Assembly: GCA_051953655.1 (NCBI GenBank) | Contig: JBQCIO010000174.1 | Coordinates: forward strand, 1 to 15,351 | Source of the DNA: JBQCHF01 sp051953655 | GTDB lineage: Bacteria; Actinomycetota; Actinomycetes; Motilibacterales; Motilibacteraceae | Reading direction: 5' to 3' | DNA length: 15,351 bases | Shown: one piece after another, positions 1-5,920 of the stretch | How the letters are laid out: every line of letters starts with the position of its first letter | Numbering within the stretch: the first letter of the stretch is position 1 | Notes under the pieces: model-generated | Seen by the model: only the letters and a program-made list of their open reading frames with translations | Told to the model about the DNA's origin: nothing | The model's database searches: none | Made by a program: the position numbers and the translations under genes

Positions 1-455
1 GCGGCGGCCCGCGCGGCGGATGCTCGGGCGGCCGCCGCCTTCGCCGCGGCGGCCTTGGCAGCCGCGGCCTTCTGCGCCGCGGCCCTGGCCGCCGCCGTCC
101 GGGCCTCCGCCACCTGCTCGGCGGCAGCCTTGGCAGCCGCGGCCTGCTGCTCGGCGGCAGCCTGGGCTGCCGCGGCCGCGGAGGTCTGGGCCTGCGCGCT
201 CGCCTGCTGCTGCGCCGACGTCTGGCTGCCGCCAGCGGGCACCCCGCCGGTGGCGGCGCTGGCCGACTGGACGGTCTTGACCGGGGCCGCTGCGCTGATC
301 GCCACCATCGCGGCCGCGGTGCCACCGACCCCGGCGGTCGCGATCACTCCGGTGAGCACGGAGATGGTCCGGGCTCCGCGGTGGCGTCGTCCGACGGCCA
401 GCCTCAGGTGGTGGTGGTCAGGGTGGTGGTCAGGGTGATGGTGGTCGTGCTGCAC
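1..455 (-). CDS. His-rich, Ala-rich membrane-anchored protein, 3' end outside window
   Basis: Partial gene, 151 codons visible. The start is GTG at 453-455, with GAGGAG 7-8 nt upstream. The product begins with a His/Asp tract (HDHHHPDHHPDHHH, residues 3-16), then basic residues, then one hydrophobic segment at about residues 29-53 (signal anchor or signal peptide). From about residue 75 onward it is a Gln/Ala then Lys/Ala-rich stretch (AAAEQQAAAAKAAAEQVAEA and similar) that should form a long helix or coiled-coil stalk outside the membrane. The gene begins 21 nt after the DEHVR peptide gene and may be the last member of the redox operon. The functional C-terminal domain lies beyond the window. 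It could be a cell-wall hydrolase, an FMN-binding domain or something else; I cannot tell. The His tract may bind metal, which is inference only. Confidence 0.75.
   Translation of the reverse strand, partial: MQHDHHHPDHHPDHHHLRLAVGRRHRGARTISVLTGVIATAGVGGTAAAMVAISAAAPVKTVQSASAATGGVPAGGSQTSAQQQASAQAQTSAAAAAQAAAEQQAAAAKAAAEQVAEARTAAARAAAQKAAAAKAAAAKAAAARASAARAA
411..434 (-). repeat. 12-bp tandem repeat coding HHPD units
   Basis: The plus-strand unit GTGGTGGTCAGG occurs twice in tandem, followed by a degenerate third copy. On the minus strand it encodes the His/Asp tract of the edge gene. A simple slippage origin is likely. Confidence 0.7.
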
Positions 456-476
456 AGCGTCGTCTCCTCGCACGTG

Positions 477-554
477 TCAGAAGTCCTCGTCCCAGACGTG
501 CTCGTCCCGGACGTGCTCGTCCCGGACGTGCTCGTCGTCCGGTCGCGCGCTCAC
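477..554 (-). CDS. Predicted 25-residue acidic DEHVR-repeat peptide
   Basis: A very short gene not recognised from any family. The start is GTG at 552-554, overlapping the ferredoxin stop as GTGA. GAGGAG lies 8 nt upstream inside the ferredoxin gene, so translational coupling is plausible. The product opens with a short MSARPD lead, followed by DEHVRDEHVRDEHVW and the ending DEDF. Asp, Glu and His dominate and there is no hydrophobic segment, so a soluble cytoplasmic peptide is expected, possibly binding metal or associating with a cofactor protein. The repeat is nearly perfect at the DNA level, which suggests recent expansion. Alternatives are a non-coding tandem repeat between genes, or a frameshift-derived tail of the ferredoxin. 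The evidence is the start context and clean coupling only. Confidence 0.45.
   Translation of the reverse strand: MSARPDDEHVRDEHVRDEHVWDEDF
486..536. repeat. 15-bp tandem repeat, three units plus partial
   Basis: Units CTCGTCCCAGACGTG, CTCGTCCCGGACGTG and CTCGTCCCGGACGTG run in tandem from 486 to 530, followed by a partial CTCGTC. The 15-bp period keeps the reading frame of the minus-strand DEHVR peptide (five residues per unit). The units differ at one base, so expansion looks recent. Confidence 0.85.
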
Positions 555-781
555 CGGCCCTGCTCCTCGGTCAGGCGCAGCGCCCGGGTGGGGCACGCCC
601 GGGCCGCGGCGCGGGCGTGCTGGAGCAGGGCCTCGCCGATGCCGGCGTCGTCGAGGACCGGGTAGCCCCACTCGTCGAGCCTGATCCGCTCGGGCAGCAG
701 CTCGACGCACAGACCCCTGCCCTGGCAGGCGATCCAGTCCACGCGCACCCGCCTGGTCACCGTCCTCACGACCTTGCTCAT
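551..781 (-). CDS. [3Fe-4S]-type ferredoxin
   Basis: A 76-residue small electron carrier. It has exactly three cluster cysteines: C19 and C25 (CQGRGLC) and C63 in ACPTRAL. The C-x5-C...CP spacing is the actinobacterial [3Fe-4S] ferredoxin pattern. The short form with an acidic, Leu-rich middle and no extra domain is the normal family length. The ATG overlaps the stop of the NuoF-like gene by 4 nt (ATGA), so the two are translationally coupled and presumably partners. The likely role is to pass single electrons between the NuoF-like flavoprotein and the heme membrane protein encoded next to it. Direction and partner are inferred from the operon. Related ferredoxins often serve P450s, but no P450 lies in this window. 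Confidence 0.88.
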   Translation of the reverse strand: MSKVVRTVTRRVRVDWIACQGRGLCVELLPERIRLDEWGYPVLDDAGIGEALLQHARAAARACPTRALRLTEEQGR

Positions 782-2085
782 CGCGGCCCACCCGACCGGC
801 CGATGCCGGCCAGGCAGCGGCCGCGGGCGTGGGCGGCCAGGTCGTCGGCGAACGTGGTGAGGACGCTGCGCACGAAGCGCACGGTGCCGTCGGGGTGGTG
901 GCAGGCGCCGCGTCGCACCAGCAGGCCGGTGAGCTGCTCGGCGCGGGCGGCCAGCGGCGGGTGCCAGCCCAGCCCGGCCAGCTCCTCCAGCGTGCCGGCG
1001 AGCGCCGGCAGCCCGTTCACGCACGGGCCGCACTGCCGGGCCGACTGCCCGGCCAGGTAGCGGGCGACCACGGCCGAGGCGCGCAGCGGGCAGCGGTCGG
1101 TGGAGAGCGCCACCAGCACGCCGGCACCCGGGGTGGCGCCGTGCCCGGACAGGTCCGCGTGCGAGAGCCGCAGCCGGGCGACGTCCTCCGCGTGCAGCCA
1201 GGCGCCGTGGTAGCCGCCGACGAGCACCGCGCGCAGCCGGCCGAGGTCGGCCCCCGCGCTGTGCAGGACGTCGCGCAGCGGCGTGCCGATCGGCACCTCG
1301 ACCACGGTGCGCCCGCGGACGTCGCCGCTCACCGTGCAGAGCATCGTGCCCGGCTCGTCCGGGGTGCCCAGGCGGCGGAACCAGTCGCTGCCGTGCCGGG
1401 CGATCAGCGCGAGGTGCGCCAGGGTCTCGACGTTCTGCACCAGAGTGGGCCGGCCGTCCACGCCCTTCTGGAACACCATCGGGGGCTTGCTCGCCGGCAG
1501 CGCACTGCCGCCGTTGATCCGCCGCACCACGGCGGACTCCTCGCCGGAGACGAAGGCTGCCGGCGCCTCGACGACCTCCACCGGCAGCCGGTCGCGCCGA
1601 CCGCGCTCGGCCACCGCCCGCCGCGCGGCCTCGGCGGTGGGCCCCTCGTGCACGTAGAGGACCGCTCGGCGCGCGCCGACGGCGGCGGCGGCGAGCGCCA
1701 GCCCGTCCAGGACCAGGTGCGGGCTGCGCGTCAGCAGCGTCGCGTCCTTGCTGCTGGCCGGCTCGCCCTCGGCGCCGTTGGCCACCGCCACCGGCCGGCG
1801 ACCGGCGGCCACGGCCCGCAGCTTGCGGGCCACCGGGAACCGGGCGCCCCCGCGCCCGGTCAGGCCGGCCGCCTCGACCTCGTCCAGCAGCTGCTCGGGG
1901 AGCAGCCGGGCGGGCAGCTCGCCGTGCACCCGCAGGTGCTCGGACAGGCCCGGACCGGCCAGCTCACGGCGCAGCAGGCGGGCCACCGGCGGTGCCGGCG
2001 CGGGCTCGGGGTGCGGCCAGGACCGCCTGGCGAGGGAGGCGTCGCCGGAGGGGGCTGGCGAGGGGACGGGCGAGGGGATGCTCAT
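778..2085 (-). CDS. NuoF-like NADH dehydrogenase 51-kDa subunit family protein (FMN/FeS)
   Basis: A 435-residue soluble oxidoreductase of the complex I 51-kDa / NuoF family. A Pro-rich lead (1-35) precedes the glycine-rich FMN/NAD motif GRGGARFP (77-84), NGAEGEPASSKD (103-114, the counterpart of the NADESEPGTFKD loop), GEESAVVRRING (181-192) and LVQNVETLAHL (215-225). The C-terminal FeS region has CGPC (352-355) and C395. The usual CxxCxxC is reduced, because the position three before C352 is Ala (ARQCGPC); C332 and C424 also lie nearby. It is not part of a full nuo operon. It sits between a di-heme-type membrane protein and a [3Fe-4S] ferredoxin, overlapping each by 4 nt. It probably oxidises NAD(P)H and feeds the ferredoxin/heme chain. 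The ATG at 2083-2085 is chosen because of the ATGA overlap; a longer upstream reading would run into the previous gene. Confidence 0.88.
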   Translation of the reverse strand: MSIPSPVPSPAPSGDASLARRSWPHPEPAPAPPVARLLRRELAGPGLSEHLRVHGELPARLLPEQLLDEVEAAGLTGRGGARFPVARKLRAVAAGRRPVAVANGAEGEPASSKDATLLTRSPHLVLDGLALAAAAVGARRAVLYVHEGPTAEAARRAVAERGRRDRLPVEVVEAPAAFVSGEESAVVRRINGGSALPASKPPMVFQKGVDGRPTLVQNVETLAHLALIARHGSDWFRRLGTPDEPGTMLCTVSGDVRGRTVVEVPIGTPLRDVLHSAGADLGRLRAVLVGGYHGAWLHAEDVARLRLSHADLSGHGATPGAGVLVALSTDRCPLRASAVVARYLAGQSARQCGPCVNGLPALAGTLEELAGLGWHPPLAARAEQLTGLLVRRGACHHPDGTVRFVRSVLTTFADDLAAHARGRCLAGIGRSGGPR

Positions 2086-2627
2086 CGGGACACCACCTGG
2101 GCGTTGCGGAAGGAGGAGCTGGTGCCGCGCCAGCCGACCGCGAGCCCGACGGCCGCCGCGCACGCGGTCACCAGCACGACGTTCCACTGGGCACCGGCGT
2201 CGGTGCCGGACCGGATCGCGTGCAGCACGGCCAGGGGCCAGCACCCGTAGGCGGCCCAGTGCACGCTGCGCCACAGGCGGTGCGGCAGCCGGTGGCGCAG
2301 CAGGCTGGTGACGACCAGGGCGACCAGCAGGTCGAGCGCGAGCGTGCCCAGCCCGACCCACAGCGGCCGGTAGCCGGCGCGGAACGGGACGACGACGTCG
2401 ACCAGCCCGGTCATGGCGTAGGGGTCGACCACCGCGGTGCCGATGTGCAGGGCCAGGAACGCCACCGCGAGCAGCGAGACGTTGCGGTGCAGCCCCGCCG
2501 TGACGAACCGCGGCAGCCCGGGCAGCGGCTTGGCGCTGCGGGTGAGGATGCCGAGCACCAGCACGAGGGTCAGCAGGACCAGCGAGGTGACGCCGGTGCC
2601 GCGGGACAGGTACCACACGGCTGTCAT
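2082..2627 (-). CDS. Ferric reductase-like / cytochrome b-type transmembrane protein
   Basis: A 181-residue integral membrane protein with about five helices (approx. 12-29, 45-66, 88-110, 122-141, 148-167). Two His pairs lie in two helices: H47 and H61 (14 apart) and H123 and H136 (13 apart). That spacing is expected for two stacked b-type hemes in the ferric reductase-like transmembrane family. No FAD- or NAD-binding cytoplasmic domain is fused, so it needs a separate electron donor; the NuoF-like protein and ferredoxin downstream fit that need. TAGGAG lies upstream of the ATG at 2625-2627, which overlaps the apbE stop (ATGA). It likely carries electrons across the membrane to an external acceptor such as a flavin made covalent by the adjacent ApbE. 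The heme assignment is inferred from His spacing. Confidence 0.82.
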   Translation of the reverse strand: MTAVWYLSRGTGVTSLVLLTLVLVLGILTRSAKPLPGLPRFVTAGLHRNVSLLAVAFLALHIGTAVVDPYAMTGLVDVVVPFRAGYRPLWVGLGTLALDLLVALVVTSLLRHRLPHRLWRSVHWAAYGCWPLAVLHAIRSGTDAGAQWNVVLVTACAAAVGLAVGWRGTSSSFRNAQVVSR

Positions 2628-3655
2628 GAGAGATCTCCTACCGCAGCTCGGACACCGTGCTCCGCGGGGAAGGGGGCGGCGACCCGGTCGGTCTCCGACG
2701 GCTTGTCGGAGGGCCATCCGTCGAGGGTTCGCACGTCGCCGTCGCGGCTGACCAGCCGCGCGGGGAGCCCGAGCTCGCGCAGCCACTCCTCGGCTCCGCG
2801 TCCGCGGATGATCGCCGTCGTGCTGGCCACGTTGGCCTGCACGCAGCCGGCCGCCGCCACGCTGACCGTGCGCCAGGGTGATGCAGCCGGCGCCAGCGTG
2901 ACCGGGTCGACGATGTGGTGCAGGACGTCGCCGCCGTGCCGCCAGCGGCGCGCGGTGGTGCTCGAGGTGGCCAGACCGCCACTGGTCAGGGAGACCGTCT
3001 GCTGCGGGCCGTCCGGCGGCGCGTCGGGCCGCCCGGGCCGGTCCTGCACCCGCACCGCCCACCCGCCGGCCGGTGCCGGTCCGGCCACGGCGAGGTCGCC
3101 GCCCAGGTTCACCAGCACCCCGCAGCCGAGCCGCTGCGCGATGCCCGCCGCGGCGCGGTCCGCGGACAGGGCCTTGGCGGTGGCGCCGAGGTCCAGCAGG
3201 ACGCCCGCGGGCACCCGCACCCCGTCGTCGTCGAGGTCGACGTCGCGCCAGGACGCGCGGCGCACGGGCCGCACCCTCGGCTGGCCCGCGCCCGCGTCGA
3301 CCGGCAGGGACGCGAAGTCGCGGTCGTAGCCGAGGTCGGCCAGCACGCTGCCGAGCGTCGGGTCCAGCAGGCCACCGGTCCGCGCGGCCGCCTCCAGCGC
3401 GGTGCCCACCGCCTCGGCCAGCAGCGGTGAGACCGGCACCCGCCGGCCGCCCGCGGCGGCCAGCGCCACGACCTCGCTGTCCGGCCGGAACTGGCTGCAG
3501 GCCAGGTCGATCGCCGCGAGCTCGTGCGCCAGCAGCTCGCGGGCCGGCTCGAGCGCATCAGCCTCGGTGACGAGGACCTGGACGTCGACGCCCAGCGCCC
3601 GCCAGCCGGCCGACCAGGGGCCGGGACGCGCGGGGGTCGCCGTCGGAGCGGTCAT
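2624..3655 (-). CDS. apbE: FAD:protein FMN transferase ApbE
   Basis: A 343-residue member of the ApbE family, which attaches FMN from FAD to Ser/Thr of extracytoplasmic proteins, Mg-dependent. Visible motifs are DPTLGSVL (98-105), LDLGATAKALSADRA (154-168), LVNLGGDLAV (181-190), SGGLATSS (225-232) and HHIVDPVT (246-253). The metal-binding segment near 274-283 reads ANVASTTAII, with Asn where textbook ApbE has Asp; I recall related variants in actinobacterial ApbE, so I do not call it inactive. There is no signal peptide at the chosen ATG (3653-3655), so it would act in the cytoplasm unless exported another way. It begins 1 nt after the 90-residue gene and overlaps the heme membrane gene by 4 nt. 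Its acceptor protein is not obvious in the window. Confidence 0.93.
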   Translation of the reverse strand: MTAPTATPARPGPWSAGWRALGVDVQVLVTEADALEPARELLAHELAAIDLACSQFRPDSEVVALAAAGGRRVPVSPLLAEAVGTALEAAARTGGLLDPTLGSVLADLGYDRDFASLPVDAGAGQPRVRPVRRASWRDVDLDDDGVRVPAGVLLDLGATAKALSADRAAAGIAQRLGCGVLVNLGGDLAVAGPAPAGGWAVRVQDRPGRPDAPPDGPQQTVSLTSGGLATSSTTARRWRHGGDVLHHIVDPVTLAPAASPWRTVSVAAAGCVQANVASTTAIIRGRGAEEWLRELGLPARLVSRDGDVRTLDGWPSDKPSETDRVAAPFPAEHGVRAAVGDLS

Positions 3656-3656
3656 C

Positions 3657-3929
3657 TCAGGACCCGTGCGAGGCGGTGACAGGAGCGCTGCTGGTGGCGG
3701 CCGGAGGCTGCACGGTGCTCGTGGACCCGCCGGTCGAGAGGCCTCTGCTCGTGACCGTGGACGTGGACCCGAGCGCGCCGGCCGCGGTCGTCGCCGTGCC
3801 CGCGGACTGGGCGGCGAGGGTGGCCGCCCCGGCGCCGAGGACCGAGGCCGCCACCAGCCCACCGGTGGCCGCACGCAGCGTGCGGTGACCGAGCGCCCTG
3901 CGGTGCGCGGCGTCCGTTCCCGTGCTCAT
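3657..3929 (-). CDS. Small membrane-anchored Ser/Thr/Ala-rich protein, first gene of redox operon
   Basis: A 90-residue protein of no recognised family. GGGAGGAGG sits about 8 nt before the ATG at 3927-3929. Residues 1-20 are polar and basic. A hydrophobic segment at about 21-48 follows, either a signal peptide or an anchor. The remaining ~40 residues are a low-complexity Thr/Ser/Ala/Gly tail ending SHGS. It includes LSTGGSTSTV, which loosely resembles the [ST]GA[ST] sites modified by ApbE but has Gly in place of Ala. It leads the operon, 1 nt before apbE, where related operons often have an FMN-binding protein. It might be a small flavinylated or scaffold partner; this is speculative. The length and the lack of any folded domain are unusual. 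Confidence 0.75.
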   Translation of the reverse strand: MSTGTDAAHRRALGHRTLRAATGGLVAASVLGAGAATLAAQSAGTATTAAGALGSTSTVTSRGLSTGGSTSTVQPPAATSSAPVTASHGS

Positions 3930-4186
3930 CCGTCCGTCCTCCTCCCGGTCGCCGGTGGCGACCGTCGACTGCCGGCCTTGCCCCTGTCTGCCGGCGAGCA
4001 GGAGTCTCGGAACGGAAGATGATCCCGACCTGAAGGCGGTCTGGACGGCGCCTGGGAACGCCGGCGGCCACCCCAAGCGAGATCTTGCTGCGCTGTGCTC
4101 CCTCCTGAGCGTGAACTTGCCTCAAGATCCGAAGAACGGCTCCAGCCCCACCCTCAGGGATGAGGCATTTCTCCTTGCCTGTCCAC
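3930..4186 (-). promoter_or_regulatory. Promoter region of the redox operon
   Basis: 257 bp without a gene, between the MFS stop and the redox operon start. Both flanking genes are on the minus strand. It holds the operon's ribosome binding site and presumably its promoter; I cannot assign -35/-10 boxes with confidence. GATCTTG (4081-4087) and CAAGATC (4123-4129) form a 7-bp inverted pair 35 nt apart. The second includes TCAAGAT, the same half-site as in the furA operator near 13734. No clear terminator for the MFS gene is seen. Confidence 0.45.
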
Positions 4187-5467
4187 CTATCCCGCGGGGA
4201 CGGTCTCCAGCCGGGCTCCCGACCGAGCCGCCCGCGGGTGCGTCTCGTACATCCGCACCGCCACGACGACGCCCGAACCGGCGGTCAGCGCCGCGACCGC
4301 CCACACCGCGACCGGGATGCCGAACGCGTCCGCGAGCAGGCCCGACAGCAGCGCGCCGACCGCGAACCCGCCGTCGCGCCAGAGCCGGTAGACGCCCACG
4401 GCGCGGGCCCGCCAGGCCGGGTGGGCGACGTCCCCGACCGCGGCCAGCAGGGTCGGGTAGACCATCGCGGTGCCGATCCCGAGCAGCACCGCCGCGCCGG
4501 CCCAGGCGCCGAACGTCGTGCCCAGGGCGTAGAGCCCGAGGGCGAGGGCCTGCACCCACATCCCGGCGACGATGAGCCGCTTGCGCCCGACCCGGTCGGA
4601 GAGGGCGCCGGTGACCAGCTGCCCCGCCCCCCAGCAGGCCGGGTAGATCGCGGCCAGCACACCGATCCGGGCCACGGACAGCCCGTGGGCGGCGAACAGC
4701 AGCGGGAAGACTCCCCAGGCCAGGCCGTCGTTGAGGTTGTTCACCATCCCCGCCTGGCTCGCCGCGGACAGCGCTCGCTCCCGGAAGGACGTCAGCAGGG
4801 CCACCTCGCGGGTGCTCAGCCCGCCGTGCGAGCCGGCGTGGCCGGCCGCCTCGTGCCGGGCGTGCGCGCGCGTCTCCCGCACGGCGACCGCGGAGAGTCC
4901 GAGCCCGACGGCGATGACGGCCGCACCGAACAGGAACGGCGCCGGACGCAGGCCGTAGGCCGCGGCGAGCCACCCGGTGACCAGCGCCGTGACGGCGACC
5001 GCGCCGTAGCCGGCCGCCTCGTTGAGCCCCATCGCCAGCCCGCGCCGCGCCGGGCCGACGAGGTCGATCTTCATGATCACCGTGGTCGACCAGGTCAGAC
5101 CCTGGTTCACCCCGAGCAGGACGTTGGCCGCCACGACCACCCACCAGCTCGCGGCGGTGATGAGCAGCACCGGGACCGGCAGCGCCACCAGCCAGCCGGC
5201 TACCAGGACCGGCTTGCGGCCGAACCGGTCCGACAGCGTGCCGGCGACGAAGTTCGTCACCGCCTTCACCAGGCCGAAGGCGACGATGAAGGTGAGGGCG
5301 GCGGTGAGCCCGGTCAGACCGAACACGTGGTGCGCAAGCAGCGGGACGACGGTGCGCTCCTGCCCGAGGGTGGCGCCGACCAGGGCGTTGACGGCGACGA
5401 GCAGCACGAACTGGGCGAGGTTGGCGCGCAGCCCCAGCCGGACCGCACCCACCGACGAGCCCTGCAC
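4187..5467 (-). CDS. MFS transporter, 12 transmembrane segments
   Basis: A 426-residue major facilitator with two copies of the loop 2-3 signature: GTLSDRFGRKPVL (76-88) and GALSDRVGRKRLI (287-299), one in each half. About twelve hydrophobic helices are visible. The central cytoplasmic loop (about 200-216) is His-rich (H202, H205, H210, H214), which might sense or bind metal. Start choice: GTG at 5465-5467 has GGAGG five nt upstream, whereas the GTG at 5471-5473 overlaps the ribosome binding site and is less likely. A perfect TACCC-N4-GGGTA palindrome at 5483-5496 just upstream suggests repression by a CsoR/CstR-type regulator, and so a copper- or sulfur-linked substrate. The substrate is unknown. 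Confidence 0.88.
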   Translation of the reverse strand: MQGSSVGAVRLGLRANLAQFVLLVAVNALVGATLGQERTVVPLLAHHVFGLTGLTAALTFIVAFGLVKAVTNFVAGTLSDRFGRKPVLVAGWLVALPVPVLLITAASWWVVVAANVLLGVNQGLTWSTTVIMKIDLVGPARRGLAMGLNEAAGYGAVAVTALVTGWLAAAYGLRPAPFLFGAAVIAVGLGLSAVAVRETRAHARHEAAGHAGSHGGLSTREVALLTSFRERALSAASQAGMVNNLNDGLAWGVFPLLFAAHGLSVARIGVLAAIYPACWGAGQLVTGALSDRVGRKRLIVAGMWVQALALGLYALGTTFGAWAGAAVLLGIGTAMVYPTLLAAVGDVAHPAWRARAVGVYRLWRDGGFAVGALLSGLLADAFGIPVAVWAVAALTAGSGVVVAVRMYETHPRAARSGARLETVPAG

Positions 5468-5482
5468 GCACACCTCCAGAAC

Positions 5483-5496
5483 TACCCCTAGGGGTA
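5483..5496. promoter_or_regulatory. CsoR/CstR-type operator
   Basis: TACCCCTAGGGGTA is a perfect 14-bp palindrome lying 16 nt before the MFS start and 73 nt before ynfA. C-tract/G-tract palindromes flanked by TA are the known operator type of CsoR-family repressors (copper CsoR, persulfide CstR and relatives). A second copy of the TACCC-N4-GGGTA pattern is at 9183-9196. No CsoR-family gene is in this window. The position best fits control of the MFS gene. Confidence 0.65.
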
Positions 5497-5569
5497 TCTA
5501 CCGTAACGCCTGCGACGGGGCGAGCGCTGCGCCGCGCGCCAGCGGCCGTGAGCCTGGGACGATCACCCC

Positions 5570-5908
5570 ATGCACGTCACGCGCTCCGTCGCCCTGTTCG
5601 TCGCGGCCGGCTTCGCCGAGATCGGCGGCGGCTACCTGGTCTGGCGCTGGTTGCGCGACGGCGCGGGCTGGTGGGTCGGCGTCTTCGGCGCGCTGGTGCT
5701 CGTCGGCTACGGCGTGATCCCCACCCTGCAGGAGAACCTGAGCTTCGGCCGGGTCTACGCCGCCTACGGCGGGGTGTTCGTGGTGATGAGCCTGCTGTGG
5801 GGCTGGGGGGTCGACTCGGTCCGCCCGGACCGCTGGGACTGGCTGGGGGCCCTGGTGATCGTGGCCGGCGTGGCCGTGATCGCGTTCGCGCCGCGGCACC
5901 CGTCCTGA
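5570..5908 (+). CDS. ynfA: YnfA family (UPF0060) small membrane protein
   Basis: A 112-residue protein with four hydrophobic helices (about 5-25, 32-50, 62-80, 90-107), the normal size of the family. Characteristic stretches are FAEIGGGYLVWRWLR (15-29), GYGVIPTLQ (46-54), FGRVYAAYGGVF (59-70) and the PDRWDWLGA region. The family is related in size and topology to small multidrug resistance proteins, but its function is poorly defined. The gene diverges from the MFS transporter and converges with the TSUP permease. Ribosome binding is weak (GGGA about 9 nt upstream). GACGAT seven nt before the ATG could be a -10 box for a leaderless transcript. Confidence 0.92.
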   Translation: MHVTRSVALFVAAGFAEIGGGYLVWRWLRDGAGWWVGVFGALVLVGYGVIPTLQENLSFGRVYAAYGGVFVVMSLLWGWGVDSVRPDRWDWLGALVIVAGVAVIAFAPRHPS

Positions 5909-5920
5909 GCACCGCTCAGG
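5904..5920. terminator. Bidirectional hairpin between ynfA and TSUP gene, holding both stop codons
   Basis: CCTGAGC-ACC-GCTCAGG is a perfect 7-bp stem with a 3-nt loop. The ynfA stop TGA (5906-5908) lies in one arm and the TSUP stop (5916-5918, complement) in the other. With only 7 nt between the convergent genes, it is the only candidate terminator for both. There is no T tract. Confidence 0.55.

Noticed and set aside
55..438. Ala-rich plus-strand frame at the left edge
   Set aside because: The minus strand has the good ribosome binding site, a His tract, one membrane segment and an Ala/Lys helix open to the edge; the plus frame is its mirror.
2798..2836. Asn in place of the classical metal-binding Asp in ApbE as a sign of inactivity
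   Set aside because: The other motifs are intact, and I recall ANxAST-type variants as common in actinobacterial ApbE, so loss of function is not supported.
829..3430. Long plus-strand open frames opposite the NuoF-like, heme and apbE genes
   Set aside because: They are Arg/Gln/Pro/Gly-rich mirror frames without motifs; the minus strand carries coherent families with coupled starts and stops.
3656..3874. N-terminal extension of apbE upstream of 3655
   Set aside because: It would overlap the 90-residue gene and is Arg/Pro-rich with no family resemblance.
4160..5491. Long plus-strand open frame opposite the MFS gene
   Set aside because: A highly charged mirror frame; the minus strand gives twelve helices and two MFS signatures.
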